From NCBI RefSeq assembly GCF_014042365.1, contig NZ_JACEZS010000006.1, positions 162,851 through 226,850 on the forward strand: DNA of 64,000 nucleotides, in the 5' to 3' direction. Below are positions 8,488 through 17,250 of the stretch, piece by piece. The notes beneath the pieces are model-generated. The model did not search any database. It had not been told where the DNA came from and worked only from the letters and a program-made list of their open reading frames with translations. The number at the start of each line of letters is the position of its first letter. Within the stretch, counting starts at the first letter, position 1. This DNA comes from Rugamonas fusca (GTDB lineage: Bacteria > Pseudomonadota > Gammaproteobacteria > Burkholderiales > Burkholderiaceae_D). The position numbers and the translations under genes are program-made.

Positions 8488-9957
8488 TCACTTCAAGCCG
8501 CCGCCCAGCGCCCGGTACAGGTCGATGGCGCTGGTGGTACGCAGCAGGCGCGCCTGCACCAGCGACTGCTGGCTGGCGAACAGTTCGCGCTGGGCGTCGA
8601 GCACGTCGAGCGAACTGGCCACGCCGTTGGCGAAGCGCAGTTCCAGCAACCGCAGGCGGTCGGCCTGGGCGTCCTGGATGGCGCGCTGCGCCGTCACCTG
8701 GTCGCCCAGGTAGCTGCGCGCGGCCAGCGCGTCGGCCACTTCGCGGAAGGCGACCTGGATGGTCTTCTCGTAGTCGGCCACCGCCAGGTTCTTGCGTACT
8801 TCGCTCAAGTTCAGGTTGGCGCGGTTGCGGCCCGCGTCGAAGATGGGCAGTACCAGTTGCGGCGCGAACGACCAGCTGCCGGAACCGCTGCCGAACAGGC
8901 CGCCCAGCGTGGGGCTGCTGCTGCCCACGGCCGCCGTCAGGCTCACGCGCGGGAAGAAGGCGGCCCGCGCGGCGCCGATGTTGGCGTTGGCGGACTTGAG
9001 GCGCTGCTCGGCGGCGCGGATGTCGGGGCGGCGCGTGAGCAGGTCAGATGGCAGGCCGGCCGGCAGGGCGCTCATGGCGTCGATCTGGGCGTCGCTGGCC
9101 AGGGCGCTGCCGCTGGCACTGCCGCCGGCGCCGGCATTGCCGGCAGCATTGGCCGGCGTAGCGGCTGGTGCCGGGGCGGGCGGTTGGCCCACCAGCAGCG
9201 TCAGCGCGTTCTCCGCCTGCGCGCGCTGGCGCGCCAGGGTGAGCGCGGCCGCGCGGGCCGTCTCCATCAGCGTTTCGTTGGTGCGCAAATCGAGCAGCGA
9301 CGAGGCGCCCACGTTGGCGCGCTGGCGCGTCAGGTCGTAGGTACGCTGGCGGGTCTCGAAGCTTTGCTGGGCCAGCGCGTACTGCTCGGCGTAGGCACGC
9401 TCCGTGTAATAGGCCTTGGCCACGTCGGCCACCAGGCCGATTTGCGCCGCCTGGCGCGCTTCGTCCGTGGCCAGGTAGGCCGCCAGCGCCGCGTCGTTCA
9501 GGCTTTTCACGCGGCCGAAGAAGTCCAGCTCGAAGGCCGGCATGGACAGGCCCGCGTCGTAGCGCTTGCCGATGGTGCTATGGCCACTGGAGGTGAGGAA
9601 GGCGGGCGTCTTGGCGCGCGTGTCGGCCACGCTGGCGTTCACGTTGGGCAGCCGGTCGGCGGACTGGATGTCGTACTGGGCCCGCGCTTCCTCCATGCGC
9701 AGCGCGGCCGTACGCAGGTCGCGGTTGTGTTCCAGCGCGGTGGCGATCAGCTGCTGAAGGCGGACATCCGCGAAGTAGTCGCGCCAGCCCGTGTCGGCGG
9801 CGGCTTTGCCATTGGCGGCGCTGTCGGCGGCCGACGCTTCGGGCCAGGTGGCGGCCACCGGCGCGGCCGGGGTCTGCAAGGTGGGCGCCAGCGAGCAGGC
9901 CGACAACAGGCCGGCCGCCATCAGCGCGGTCAACAGGGTGTGGCCGGGCTTAGTCAT
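8488..9957 (-). CDS. RND efflux outer-membrane lipoprotein (OprM/NodT family)
   Basis: A 489-residue outer-membrane factor that forms the exit duct of a tripartite efflux pump. From ATG 9957 it reads MTKPGHTLLTALMAAG and then a LLSAC lipobox (lipidated Cys20), as in OprM, followed by two long repeats of the outer-membrane efflux protein family with amphipathic helices. An upstream in-frame start would add ten residues and spoil the signal peptide. The start overlaps the stop of the pump gene by eight bases, showing translational coupling. A Gly/Ala/Pro-rich insertion occurs near the middle of the protein. Confidence 0.93.
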   Translation of the reverse strand: MTKPGHTLLTALMAAGLLSACSLAPTLQTPAAPVAATWPEASAADSAANGKAAADTGWRDYFADVRLQQLIATALEHNRDLRTAALRMEEARAQYDIQSADRLPNVNASVADTRAKTPAFLTSSGHSTIGKRYDAGLSMPAFELDFFGRVKSLNDAALAAYLATDEARQAAQIGLVADVAKAYYTERAYAEQYALAQQSFETRQRTYDLTRQRANVGASSLLDLRTNETLMETARAAALTLARQRAQAENALTLLVGQPPAPAPAATPANAAGNAGAGGSASGSALASDAQIDAMSALPAGLPSDLLTRRPDIRAAEQRLKSANANIGAARAAFFPRVSLTAAVGSSSPTLGGLFGSGSGSWSFAPQLVLPIFDAGRNRANLNLSEVRKNLAVADYEKTIQVAFREVADALAARSYLGDQVTAQRAIQDAQADRLRLLELRFANGVASSLDVLDAQRELFASQQSLVQARLLRTTSAIDLYRALGGGLK

Positions 9958-12900
9958 GTTTTTTCTCCACAGGCAGGTCCAGTTCATGTGCGGCCAGGCG
10001 GCGCTGGCGTTCGCTGCCCTTGAATATGCGGCGGATCACGACGAAGAACACGGGCACCAGGAACACGGCCAGCACGGTGGCCGTGATCATGCCGCCCATC
10101 ACGCCGGTGCCGATGGCGCGCTGGCTGGCCGAACCGGCGCCGCTGGCCACCACCAGCGGCAGCACCCCGAGGATGAAGGCCAGCGAGGTCATGATGATGG
10201 GGCGGAAGCGCAGGTGCACCGCTTCCAGCGTCGATTCGATCAGGCCCTTGCCTTGCGCCTGCAAGTCCTTGGCGAACTCGATGATCAGGATCGCGTTCTT
10301 GGCCGACAGGCCGATGATGGCGATCAGGCCGACCTTGAAGTAGACGTCGTTGGGCAGGCCGCGCAAGGTGGCGCCCAACAGCGCGCCCAGCACGCCCAGC
10401 GGCACCACCAGCAGCACGGCGACCGGGATCGATTCGCTTTCATACAGCGCGGCCAGCACCAGGAAGGCCGCCAGCAGCGACAGCGCGAACAGGGCAGGGG
10501 CCTGCGAGCCGGAGGTCTTTTCTTCCAGCGACTGGCCGGTCCACTCGATGCCAAAGCCGGGCGGCAGTTGTTCGGCCAGCCGTTCCAGTTCGGCCATGGC
10601 TTCGCCGGTGGAGCGGCCAGGGGCCGCGTCGCCGGTCAGCTTGATGGCGGGGTAGCCGTTGTAGCGCACCAGTTGCACGGGACCGTTGATCCAGTGCGAG
10701 CGGGCGAACGAGGCGAACGGCACCATGGCGCCGCTGGCGCTGCGCACGTTGAGCTTCATCAGGTCTTCCGGCTGCAGGCGCTGCGGCGCGTCGGCCTGCA
10801 CGATCACGCGCTGCTGGCGGCCGGCGCTGGCGAAGTCGTTCACGTAGGACGAGCCGAGCGAGATCGACAACATGCTGTTGATGTCGGCGAAGGCCACGCC
10901 CAGCGCGTTGGCTTTTTCGCGGTCGATGTCCAGTTGCAGTTGCGGCGCGTCTTCCAGGCCTTCGGGGCGCACGCCTTTCAGCACCTTGCTCTTGCCGGCC
11001 AGTTCCAGCAACTGGTTGCGGGCGGCCAGCAGGGCGGCGTGGCCCTGGCCGCTGCGGTCCTGCAGGCGTGCCGTGATGCCGGTGGCGTTACCGAGTTCGC
11101 GGATGGGCGGAGGGCTGAGCGGGAACACGATGGCGTCCGAAATGCCGGACAGGGCGCCGAACGCGCGTTGCGCGATGGCGGTGGCCGACTGGTCGGGCCC
11201 CCGTTCGCTCCAGTCCTTGAGCGGCACGAACACCAAACCGGCGTTCTGGCCATTGCCCGAGAAGCTGAAGCCGGCCACCGCGATGGTGCGCGCCACGCCG
11301 GGCTGCTGGCGGAAGTAGGCGTCCACCTTGGCCAGCACGGCGGCCGTGCGGCTGGTGGAGGCGCCGGCCGGCAGCTGTACGTTGGTGATCAGATAGCCCT
11401 GGTCCTCATTGGGCAGGAACGACGAAGGCAGGCGCGCGTACAGCCAGCCCACCACGCCCAGGATCAGCGCGAAGATCACGAGATAGCGGCCGGTGCGCGT
11501 CAGGATTTTCGCGATCATGCCCTGGTAGCCGGTGGCGGTGACGGCGAAGCGGCGGTTGAACCAGCCGAAGAAGCCGCGCTTTTCGTGGTGATGGCCCGCT
11601 TCCACCGGCTGCAGGATGGTGGCGCACAGGGCTGGCGTGAGCGACAGCGCCATCAGCGCCGAGAACACCATGGCCGACACCATCGACAGCGAGAACTGGC
11701 GGTAGATGGCGCCCACGGCGCCGCCGAAGAAGGCCATCGGGATGAACACGGCGATCAGCACCAGCGTGATGCCGATGATGGCGCCGGTGATCTGGCTCAT
11801 GGCCTTGCGGGTGGCGTCGCGCGGCGACAGGCCTTCCTCGCTCATGATGCGCTCGACGTTCTCCACCACGACGATGGCGTCGTCCACCAGGATACCGATC
11901 GCCAGCACCATGCCGAACATGGTGAGCACGTTGATCGAGAAGCCGAACACCTGCATGGTGGCGAAGGTGCCCATCAACGCCACCGGCACGACGATGGTGG
12001 GGATCAGCGTGTAGCGTATGTTTTGCAGGAACAGATACATCACGAGGAACACCAGTATCACCGCTTCCAGCAGGGTCTTCACCACTTCCTCGATGGAGAT
12101 CTTGACGAACAGCGAGGTGTCATAAGGCACCGTGTACTTCACGCCGGGTGGGAAGTATTTGGCCAGCTGGTCCATCTTGTTGCGCACGGCCGTCGCCGTT
12201 TGCAGCGCGTTACCGGACAGGGACAGCTGCACGCCGATGGCGGAGAACGGCGCGCCGTTCAGGCGCGCGTTGATGCTGTAGCTGGCGCCGCCCATCTCGA
12301 TGCGGGCCACGTCCGACAACCGCACCAGCGAGCCGTTGGGATTGGCGCGCAGGACGATGCGGCCGAATTCGTCCGTCGAGGACAACTGGCCGGTGACGAC
12401 GATGGGGGCCGAATACGTCTGCCGCGCGGGGCTGGGCAAGTCGCCCAGCGTGCCGGAGGCCACCTGCGCGTTCTGGGCCTTGATGGCGGCCGTCACGTCG
12501 GCCATGGTCATCTTCAGGCCCACCAGCTTGGCCGGGTCGATCCAGATGCGCATGGCGCGCTCGGTGCCGAACAACTGGGCCTGGCCCACGCCGGGAATGC
12601 GCTTGATCTCGTTGACGACGTTGCGGGCCAGGTAGTCGCCCAGCGCGGTCGGATCGAGCTTGCCGTCGGTGGAGGACAGGCCGACGAACATCAGGATGTT
12701 GGAGCGCGCCTTGTTGACCTGCACGCCCTGCTGGGTGACGGCGGCCGGCAGGCGCGACTCGACCCGCTTGATGCGGTTCTGCACGTCCACCGCCGCCAGG
12801 TCCGGATTGGTGCCCGGCTGGAAGGTGACGGTGATGGTGACGGCGCCGTTGGCTTCGCTCTGGGACTCGACGTACTGCAAGCCGTCGGCGCCGTTCATTT

Positions 12901-13102
12901 CCTGCTCGATCACGCTGGTGACGGCGTCGTCCAGCACCTGCGCCGTGGCGCCGGGGTAGTTGGCCGTGATGACGATGGACGGCGGGGCGATGGTCGGATA
13001 CTGGGCCACCGGCAGCTTGGTGATGGCCAGCGCGCCGCCCAGCAGGATGAACAGCGCGATCACCCACGCGAAAACGGGGCGATCGATGAAGAACTTAGGC
13101 AT
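9950..13102 (-). CDS. RND multidrug efflux pump, inner-membrane subunit (HAE1/AcrB type)
   Basis: At 1050 residues it has the exact length and layout of AcrB/MexB-type proton-driven exporters: MPKFFIDRPVFAWVIALFIL at the N-terminus, two large periplasmic loops, twelve transmembrane helices, and the paired acidic residues in helix 4 (GILVDDAIVVVENVER) needed for proton relay. It sits between the adaptor gene (15 bases upstream) and the outer-membrane factor (8-base overlap). Substrates are likely varied hydrophobic or amphiphilic drugs, but cannot be specified. No adjacent TetR-type repressor gene is present, unlike acrR-acrAB loci. Confidence 0.96.
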   Translation of the reverse strand: MPKFFIDRPVFAWVIALFILLGGALAITKLPVAQYPTIAPPSIVITANYPGATAQVLDDAVTSVIEQEMNGADGLQYVESQSEANGAVTITVTFQPGTNPDLAAVDVQNRIKRVESRLPAAVTQQGVQVNKARSNILMFVGLSSTDGKLDPTALGDYLARNVVNEIKRIPGVGQAQLFGTERAMRIWIDPAKLVGLKMTMADVTAAIKAQNAQVASGTLGDLPSPARQTYSAPIVVTGQLSSTDEFGRIVLRANPNGSLVRLSDVARIEMGGASYSINARLNGAPFSAIGVQLSLSGNALQTATAVRNKMDQLAKYFPPGVKYTVPYDTSLFVKISIEEVVKTLLEAVILVFLVMYLFLQNIRYTLIPTIVVPVALMGTFATMQVFGFSINVLTMFGMVLAIGILVDDAIVVVENVERIMSEEGLSPRDATRKAMSQITGAIIGITLVLIAVFIPMAFFGGAVGAIYRQFSLSMVSAMVFSALMALSLTPALCATILQPVEAGHHHEKRGFFGWFNRRFAVTATGYQGMIAKILTRTGRYLVIFALILGVVGWLYARLPSSFLPNEDQGYLITNVQLPAGASTSRTAAVLAKVDAYFRQQPGVARTIAVAGFSFSGNGQNAGLVFVPLKDWSERGPDQSATAIAQRAFGALSGISDAIVFPLSPPPIRELGNATGITARLQDRSGQGHAALLAARNQLLELAGKSKVLKGVRPEGLEDAPQLQLDIDREKANALGVAFADINSMLSISLGSSYVNDFASAGRQQRVIVQADAPQRLQPEDLMKLNVRSASGAMVPFASFARSHWINGPVQLVRYNGYPAIKLTGDAAPGRSTGEAMAELERLAEQLPPGFGIEWTGQSLEEKTSGSQAPALFALSLLAAFLVLAALYESESIPVAVLLVVPLGVLGALLGATLRGLPNDVYFKVGLIAIIGLSAKNAILIIEFAKDLQAQGKGLIESTLEAVHLRFRPIIMTSLAFILGVLPLVVASGAGSASQRAIGTGVMGGMITATVLAVFLVPVFFVVIRRIFKGSERQRRLAAHELDLPVEKKHD

Positions 13103-13117
13103 CTGTGCTCCCCGCGC

Positions 13118-14329
13118 TTATTTGGCTGTGGCCGGCGCGGCGCCAGCCGGAGCGGAGGCCGAAGCCGAAGCCGAAGCCGAAGCTGAAGCGGGCCCGGTCC
13201 ACGGCTGCGGCTTGACCTGCGCGCCCGGCTTGGCCTTCTGGAAGCCTTCCACGATGATGCGTTCACCGCCTTTCAGGCCGGCGCTGATCACCCAGTCCTG
13301 GCCCTGGGCGTTGTCGGCCACCACGGGCTGCGATTGCACCTTGTTGTCCTCGCCCACCACCAGCACGGAGGCGCCTTCCGGTCCGCGCACCACGGCCTGC
13401 TGCGGCACGGTGATGGCGGCCTCGCGCACGCCTTGCTCCAGGCGCGCGCGCACGTACATGCCCGGCAGCAGGGTGTGCTGGGGATTCGGGAACTCGGCCC
13501 GCATCGACACGGCGCCCGTGCTTTCATCGACCGACACGTCCGAGAACAGCAGCTTGCCCGGCAGCGGATAGGTCTGGCCATCCTCCGTCACCAGCGTGAC
13601 CTTGGCCTGGCCCTTGCCGGCGCTGGTCAGTTTGCCGCTGGCCAGCGCGCGCTGCAATTTCAGCAGCTCGGTGGACGACTGGGTGATGGTGACGTAGATC
13701 GGATCGATCTGCTGCACGGTAGCCATGGGCGTCGCTTCGCCCTGGCCCACCAGCGCGCCTTCCGTCACCAGCGCGCGGCTGGCGCGGCCGGAGATGGGGG
13801 CGGTGACGGTGGCGTAACCGAGCGTGAGGCTGGCGTTCTGGCGCGCGGCCCGTGCCGTGGCCACGTCGGCGCTGGCCTGCTTCTGGGCCGTGACGGCGTC
13901 GTCGTATTCCTGCTGGCTCACGGCTTGGGCGGCCAGCAGCGGCTTGTAGCGCTTCACTTTCAGGTCGGCCTGGGCCAGGTTCGCTTCGGCCTTGGAGACG
14001 GCCGCCTGGGCGCTGTCGTAGGAAGCCTGGAAGCTGGCCGGATCGATCCGGAACAGTACCTGTCCCGCCTTGACGTCGCTGCCTTCCGTGTAGACCCGCT
14101 GCAGCACGATGCCGGCCGTGCGCGCCCGTACCTGGGCCGTGCGCGACGCTTCCAGCCGGCCCGGCAGCTCGGTGCTCAGGGTAACGGCGGCGGGGGCGAC
14201 GGTGATGGTGGCGACTGTGGGCGGCGGTGGCGGGCTGCCGTTGCCGGCGGCCTTGTCGCCGCAGGCGGCCAGCGTGGCCAGGGTCAGGAGGGAGAGGGCG
14301 ACAGACGTGCAGCGCGGGACTGATCTCAT
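13118..14329 (-). CDS. RND efflux periplasmic adaptor lipoprotein (AcrA/MexA type)
   Basis: I start at ATG 14329, which gives 403 residues beginning MRSVPRCTSVALSLLTLATL with a LAAC lipobox; the longer reading frame upstream has no signal peptide. The protein shows the lipoyl/barrel-sandwich halves around a long alpha-hairpin, then beta-barrel and membrane-proximal domains. It links the pump to the outer-membrane factor. Its C-terminal tail is a run of alternating Ala-Ser encoded by six-base repeats (13155-13190), likely unstructured and length-variable. First gene of the efflux operon. Confidence 0.94.
   Translation of the reverse strand: MRSVPRCTSVALSLLTLATLAACGDKAAGNGSPPPPPTVATITVAPAAVTLSTELPGRLEASRTAQVRARTAGIVLQRVYTEGSDVKAGQVLFRIDPASFQASYDSAQAAVSKAEANLAQADLKVKRYKPLLAAQAVSQQEYDDAVTAQKQASADVATARAARQNASLTLGYATVTAPISGRASRALVTEGALVGQGEATPMATVQQIDPIYVTITQSSTELLKLQRALASGKLTSAGKGQAKVTLVTEDGQTYPLPGKLLFSDVSVDESTGAVSMRAEFPNPQHTLLPGMYVRARLEQGVREAAITVPQQAVVRGPEGASVLVVGEDNKVQSQPVVADNAQGQDWVISAGLKGGERIIVEGFQKAKPGAQVKPQPWTGPASASASASASASAPAGAAPATAK
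13155..13190. repeat. Six tandem 6-bp units in the adaptor gene
   Basis: Six successive hexamers of the form GAAGCC (first and last two units differ by one base) encode the Ala-Ser tail of the efflux adaptor on the minus strand. Such a tract can change copy number by slippage without shifting frame. Confidence 0.8.
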
Positions 14330-14458
14330 GGATGTCTCGTAAGTTGGAATGGTTGGCTGTACTGGTCCCCGGCGCGTGATAGGGGCGGGGTGGGTTGCAG
14401 CATTGTAATACAGCAATTCGTGTAACGTTTTGTAGCCGACAACTTTGGAAATGGCAGC

Positions 14459-14507
14459 GGGGACGGCACCCGCGCCCGGCATGTGCCGGGCCACGTGCGC
14501 CGTCCCC
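14459..14507. terminator. Strong two-part hairpin between tal and the efflux operon
   Basis: GGGGACGGC (14459-14467) pairs with GCCGTCCCC (14499-14507), enclosing a second perfect stem GCCCGGC/GCCGGGC (14474-14480 and 14485-14491) with an ATGT loop. It lies downstream of tal (minus strand). No T-run follows, so it may be a Rho-assisted stop or one of a family of intergenic hairpins with GGGGACG arms seen again at 61099 and 63494. Confidence 0.55.
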
Positions 14508-14534
14508 GCTGGCGAGGAAGCTGGGCTGGGCCGA

Positions 14535-15470
14535 TCAGCGCATGCCGGAGATGATCTGTTTCAGCTTGCCCGAGTCGGCGCAGAAGGCGCGGATGCCCTC
14601 GGCCAGTTTTTCCGTGGCCATGGCGTCTTCGTTGAGCATGAAGCGGAACGATTTCTCGTCCAGCGACATCTTGCCCACGGCGGCGGCCGGCGCGGATTCG
14701 GCCGACAGCTTGCGCGTGACGGGAGCGTCGCTGCTGGCCAGTTGCTGCAGCAGGTCAGGGCTGATGGTGAGCAGGTCGCAGCCGGCCAGTTCCAGGATCT
14801 GGCCCGTGTTGCGGAAGCTGGCGCCCATCACCTCGGTCTGGTAACCGAACTTGCGGTAGTAGTTGTAGATGCGCTTGACGGACTGCACGCCTGGATCCTC
14901 AGCCGGCGCGTACTCGATGCCGGTCGATTTCTTGTACCAGTCGTAGATGCGGCCCACGAACGGCGAAATGAGCTGGGCGCCCGCTTCCGCGCAGGCGATG
15001 GCCTGGCCCAGCGAGAACAGCAGCGTCATATTGCAGTGGATGCATTCCTTCTCCAGGATTTCCGCCGCGCGGATGCCTTCCCAGGTGGCGGCCATCTTGA
15101 TCAGCACGCGCTCGCGGTCGAAGCCGGCCGTCTCGTACAGGTGGATCAGTTCACGGGCCTTGGCCACCGAGCCTTCCGTGTCGAACGACAGGCGGGCGTC
15201 GATCTCGGTCGAGACGCGGCCGGAGACGATCTTCAGGATTTCGCCGCCGAAGGCGATCAGCAGGTGGTCGATCACGTCGCCGGTGCTGGCGTTAGGGTTG
15301 TCGCGCACGGCCTTTTCCAGCAGTGGCTTGTATTCGTCCTTCTGCACCGCCTTCAGGATCAGCGACGGGTTGGTGGTGGCGTCGCGCGGGGTGTAGGCCT
15401 TCATCGACTGGAAATCGCCAGTGTCGGCGACGACGGTGGTGAATTGCTTGAGCTGTTCGAGTTGATTCAT
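14535..15470 (-). CDS. tal: Transaldolase
   Basis: The 311-residue enzyme transfers a dihydroxyacetone unit between sugar phosphates in the non-oxidative pentose phosphate pathway. From ATG 15470 it begins [20 protein letters not shown], and the Schiff-base lysine lies in [12 protein letters not shown] (Lys125); the TNPSL motif (33-37) that lines the active site is present. The longer upstream frame is not part of the family. It is near, but not in an operon with, the HexR-controlled sugar genes at 18-26 kb. Confidence 0.96.
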   Translation of the reverse strand: MNQLEQLKQFTTVVADTGDFQSMKAYTPRDATTNPSLILKAVQKDEYKPLLEKAVRDNPNASTGDVIDHLLIAFGGEILKIVSGRVSTEIDARLSFDTEGSVAKARELIHLYETAGFDRERVLIKMAATWEGIRAAEILEKECIHCNMTLLFSLGQAIACAEAGAQLISPFVGRIYDWYKKSTGIEYAPAEDPGVQSVKRIYNYYRKFGYQTEVMGASFRNTGQILELAGCDLLTISPDLLQQLASSDAPVTRKLSAESAPAAAVGKMSLDEKSFRFMLNEDAMATEKLAEGIRAFCADSGKLKQIISGMR

Positions 15471-15548
15471 GTGCGGTGCCAATAGAGGTAAGCGAAATTG
15501 CAAAGAGTATCTTAGCTTATTGTCCTCATGCTTGGTCAAATGATAAAT

Positions 15549-15574
15549 ACGGAGCGCGTGATGTCACGCTCCGT
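15549..15574 (-). terminator. Terminator after the 56-residue ORF
   Basis: ACGGAGCG (15549-15556) and CGCTCCGT (15567-15574) form an 8-bp stem that can extend through GTGA/TCAC with a small bulge. On the minus strand it is followed by an AT-rich ATTTATCATTTG stretch. It starts 16 bases after the small ORF stop, which supports that ORF being a separate transcription unit ahead of tal. Confidence 0.55.
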
Positions 15575-15589
15575 GCCGTTGCGCGGCGC

Positions 15590-15760
15590 CTACTTGTGGG
15601 CCAGGGCAGCGAGGATGTGGTGCAGTTCGCGCAGGAAGTCCGAGGGCGGCGTGGCTGGACTGGCAGCGCCCGGGGCGGCGGCGGGACGCACGCTGGCGGG
15701 ACGGGTGGAAAGGGGCGCGCAGGGGACTGGCGTGTGGTTCGCGTTGAGCAGTGTTGCCAT
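15590..15760 (-). CDS. Small hypothetical protein, 56 residues
   Basis: The ORF starts at ATG 15760, six bases after a textbook ribosome binding site AAGGAG (15767-15772), and ends with TAG at 15590. The protein begins MATLLNANHTPVPCAPL, has a Pro/Ala/Ser-rich middle, and ends in a short amphipathic helix (SDFLRELHHILAALAHK). A hairpin terminator follows. I recognise no family. The strong ribosome site, terminator and AT-rich upstream region, shared with the divergent LysR-GNAT gene, argue that it is expressed. A DNA-binding or membrane role cannot be inferred. Confidence 0.6.
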   Translation of the reverse strand: MATLLNANHTPVPCAPLSTRPASVRPAAAPGAASPATPPSDFLRELHHILAALAHK

Positions 15761-15800
15761 CTTGAACTCCTTGTCGATTTGGTTTGCTTATTTTCTACTG

Positions 15801-15828
15801 TTCCTGCGGTGGGATAAATACGTATAAT
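15801..15828 (+). promoter_or_regulatory. Promoter candidate of the LysR-GNAT gene
   Basis: A perfect -10 TATAAT (15823-15828) is preceded at 16 bases by a weak -35 TTCCTG (15801-15806). It lies 31 bases before the TTG start of the LysR-GNAT fusion, in the gap shared with the divergent small ORF. Confidence 0.5.
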
Positions 15829-15859
15829 CGAATTGAGTATTCCAAAAATGGAGCAATGA

Positions 15860-17239
15860 TTGGATGTGCTGAACTACATGCGGCTGTTCGTGGAAGTGGC
15901 CCGGCGCAAGAGCTTCCGCGCCGCCGCCGACGCGCTGGACATGCCCAACTCCACGCTGTCGCGCAATATCGCGGAACTGGAAAAGATCATCGGCCTGCGG
16001 CTGCTGAACCGCTCGACCCGCAAAGTGGAGCTGACGGCGGCCGGCGAAGTGTATTTCAAGCGCTGCCAGAGCATCGTCGAGGAAGCGCTGTCGGCGCACC
16101 AGGCGCTGCGCGACGTATCCGAGCGGCCCATCGGCACCTTGCGGGTGTCGATGACGTCCGACTTCGCCATCGGCTACCTGGCGCCCATTCTCGGTGACTT
16201 CGCGCGCGCTTATCCGCTCATCAAATTCAACTTCGACATCACGGTGCGGCCCGTCGATTTGCAGACGGAGCCGATCGACCTGGCCATCCGCATGGGCCGT
16301 CCGCCGGCCGGCCCCAACTCGCTGGTGGTGCGCCAGATCGCCACGCTGCCGCGCTACCTGTACGCGGCGCCCGAATACCTGGCGCGGGCGCCCAAGCTGC
16401 TGCATGCGAGCGACCTGTCCAATCATTCGCTGTGCGTGGGCCGGGGCGCGGCGCGCGAGACGGACGTGTGGCGCCGACTGCATCGCGGCGGCGAGACGGT
16501 GGAAGTGATGGGCGGCTCGCGTTTCGTCAGCAACAGCGCGGAGGTGAACCGCGCCATGGCCGCCAGCGGCATCGGCATCGCCGGCCTCGATCCGCGCATC
16601 GTGCGGCAGGACGTGGAAGCGGGGCGGCTGGTGCGCGTGCTGCCGGACTGGCAGCTGGAACCGACCCATGTGTACGCGATCACGGACACGCGCCACCTGC
16701 CGGCGCGCACCAAGCTGTTCATCGCCTTCCTGATGGAGCAGTTGGGCAACCAGATTTCGATCGCCCAGGAAGACCCGGAGACGGCCGACGCGCAACTGTT
16801 GATGGACGAATTGTCCGGCATCCTGGCCGGGATCACGGGCAGCAGCGGCAAGGCTTCGTTCGACGTGGCCGACGTGCGCGGCGAGACGGCCTGCTTCGCC
16901 GTGGCGCGCAACCTGCAGGGCGTGGCGATCGGCTGCGGCGCGTTCCGGCCCTTGCAGCCGGGCGTGGCCGAGGTCAAGCGCATGTACGCGCGCGCGGGCA
17001 ACGCGGGCACGGGGCGGGCCATCCTCGCCTTCCTGGAGCGCGAGGCGACGGCACGGGGCTACCGCGAAATGTGGCTGGAGACGCGCGCGGTCAACCGGCG
17101 CGCCGTGCAGTTCTACACGGCGGCCGGCTACACGCCGATTGAGAACTACGGGAAGTATGCGGGCAATCCGCTGGCCGTGTGCTTCGCCAAGCAGCTCGGT
17201 TTCAGCGCTGGTATAGTGTTTGGCGCCCAGTCATCCTGA
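15860..17239 (+). CDS. LysR regulator fused to a GNAT acetyltransferase
   Basis: The 459-residue protein joins two families. Residues 1-295 are a complete LysR regulator: helix-turn-helix MRLFVEVARRKSFRAAADAL and following, then a CrgA-like effector domain. After a linker near 300-320, residues about 325-455 are a GNAT domain with the acetyl-CoA loop NAGTGRAIL and the closing helix RRAVQFYTAAGYTPI. The start is TTG at 15860, 6 bases after GGAG; no in-frame ATG fits. There is no stop or frameshift between the domains. The stop overlaps the ribosome site of the methyltransferase gene at 17251, coupling the two. What is acetylated is unknown. Confidence 0.88.
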   Translation: MDVLNYMRLFVEVARRKSFRAAADALDMPNSTLSRNIAELEKIIGLRLLNRSTRKVELTAAGEVYFKRCQSIVEEALSAHQALRDVSERPIGTLRVSMTSDFAIGYLAPILGDFARAYPLIKFNFDITVRPVDLQTEPIDLAIRMGRPPAGPNSLVVRQIATLPRYLYAAPEYLARAPKLLHASDLSNHSLCVGRGAARETDVWRRLHRGGETVEVMGGSRFVSNSAEVNRAMAASGIGIAGLDPRIVRQDVEAGRLVRVLPDWQLEPTHVYAITDTRHLPARTKLFIAFLMEQLGNQISIAQEDPETADAQLLMDELSGILAGITGSSGKASFDVADVRGETACFAVARNLQGVAIGCGAFRPLQPGVAEVKRMYARAGNAGTGRAILAFLEREATARGYREMWLETRAVNRRAVQFYTAAGYTPIENYGKYAGNPLAVCFAKQLGFSAGIVFGAQSS

Positions 17240-17250
17240 AGGAGTTCATC

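Noticed and set aside
9791..13186. Very long open frame (1131 codons) on the plus strand opposite the RND pump gene
   Set aside because: It is the antisense shadow of a well-conserved pump gene in GC-rich DNA; its protein is His/Gln/Gly-rich with no family features.
13155..13190. CRISPR-like repeat array
   Set aside because: Units are only six bases, without spacers, and encode an Ala-Ser tail.
14402..14417. ATTGTAATACAGCAAT as an operator of the efflux operon
   Set aside because: Only the outer four bases on each side are symmetric, within the range expected by chance; no local repressor gene.
15528..15827. 99-codon plus-strand frame in the tal-LysR gap
   Set aside because: It lies opposite the small ORF that has the strong ribosome site and lacks a ribosome site of its own.
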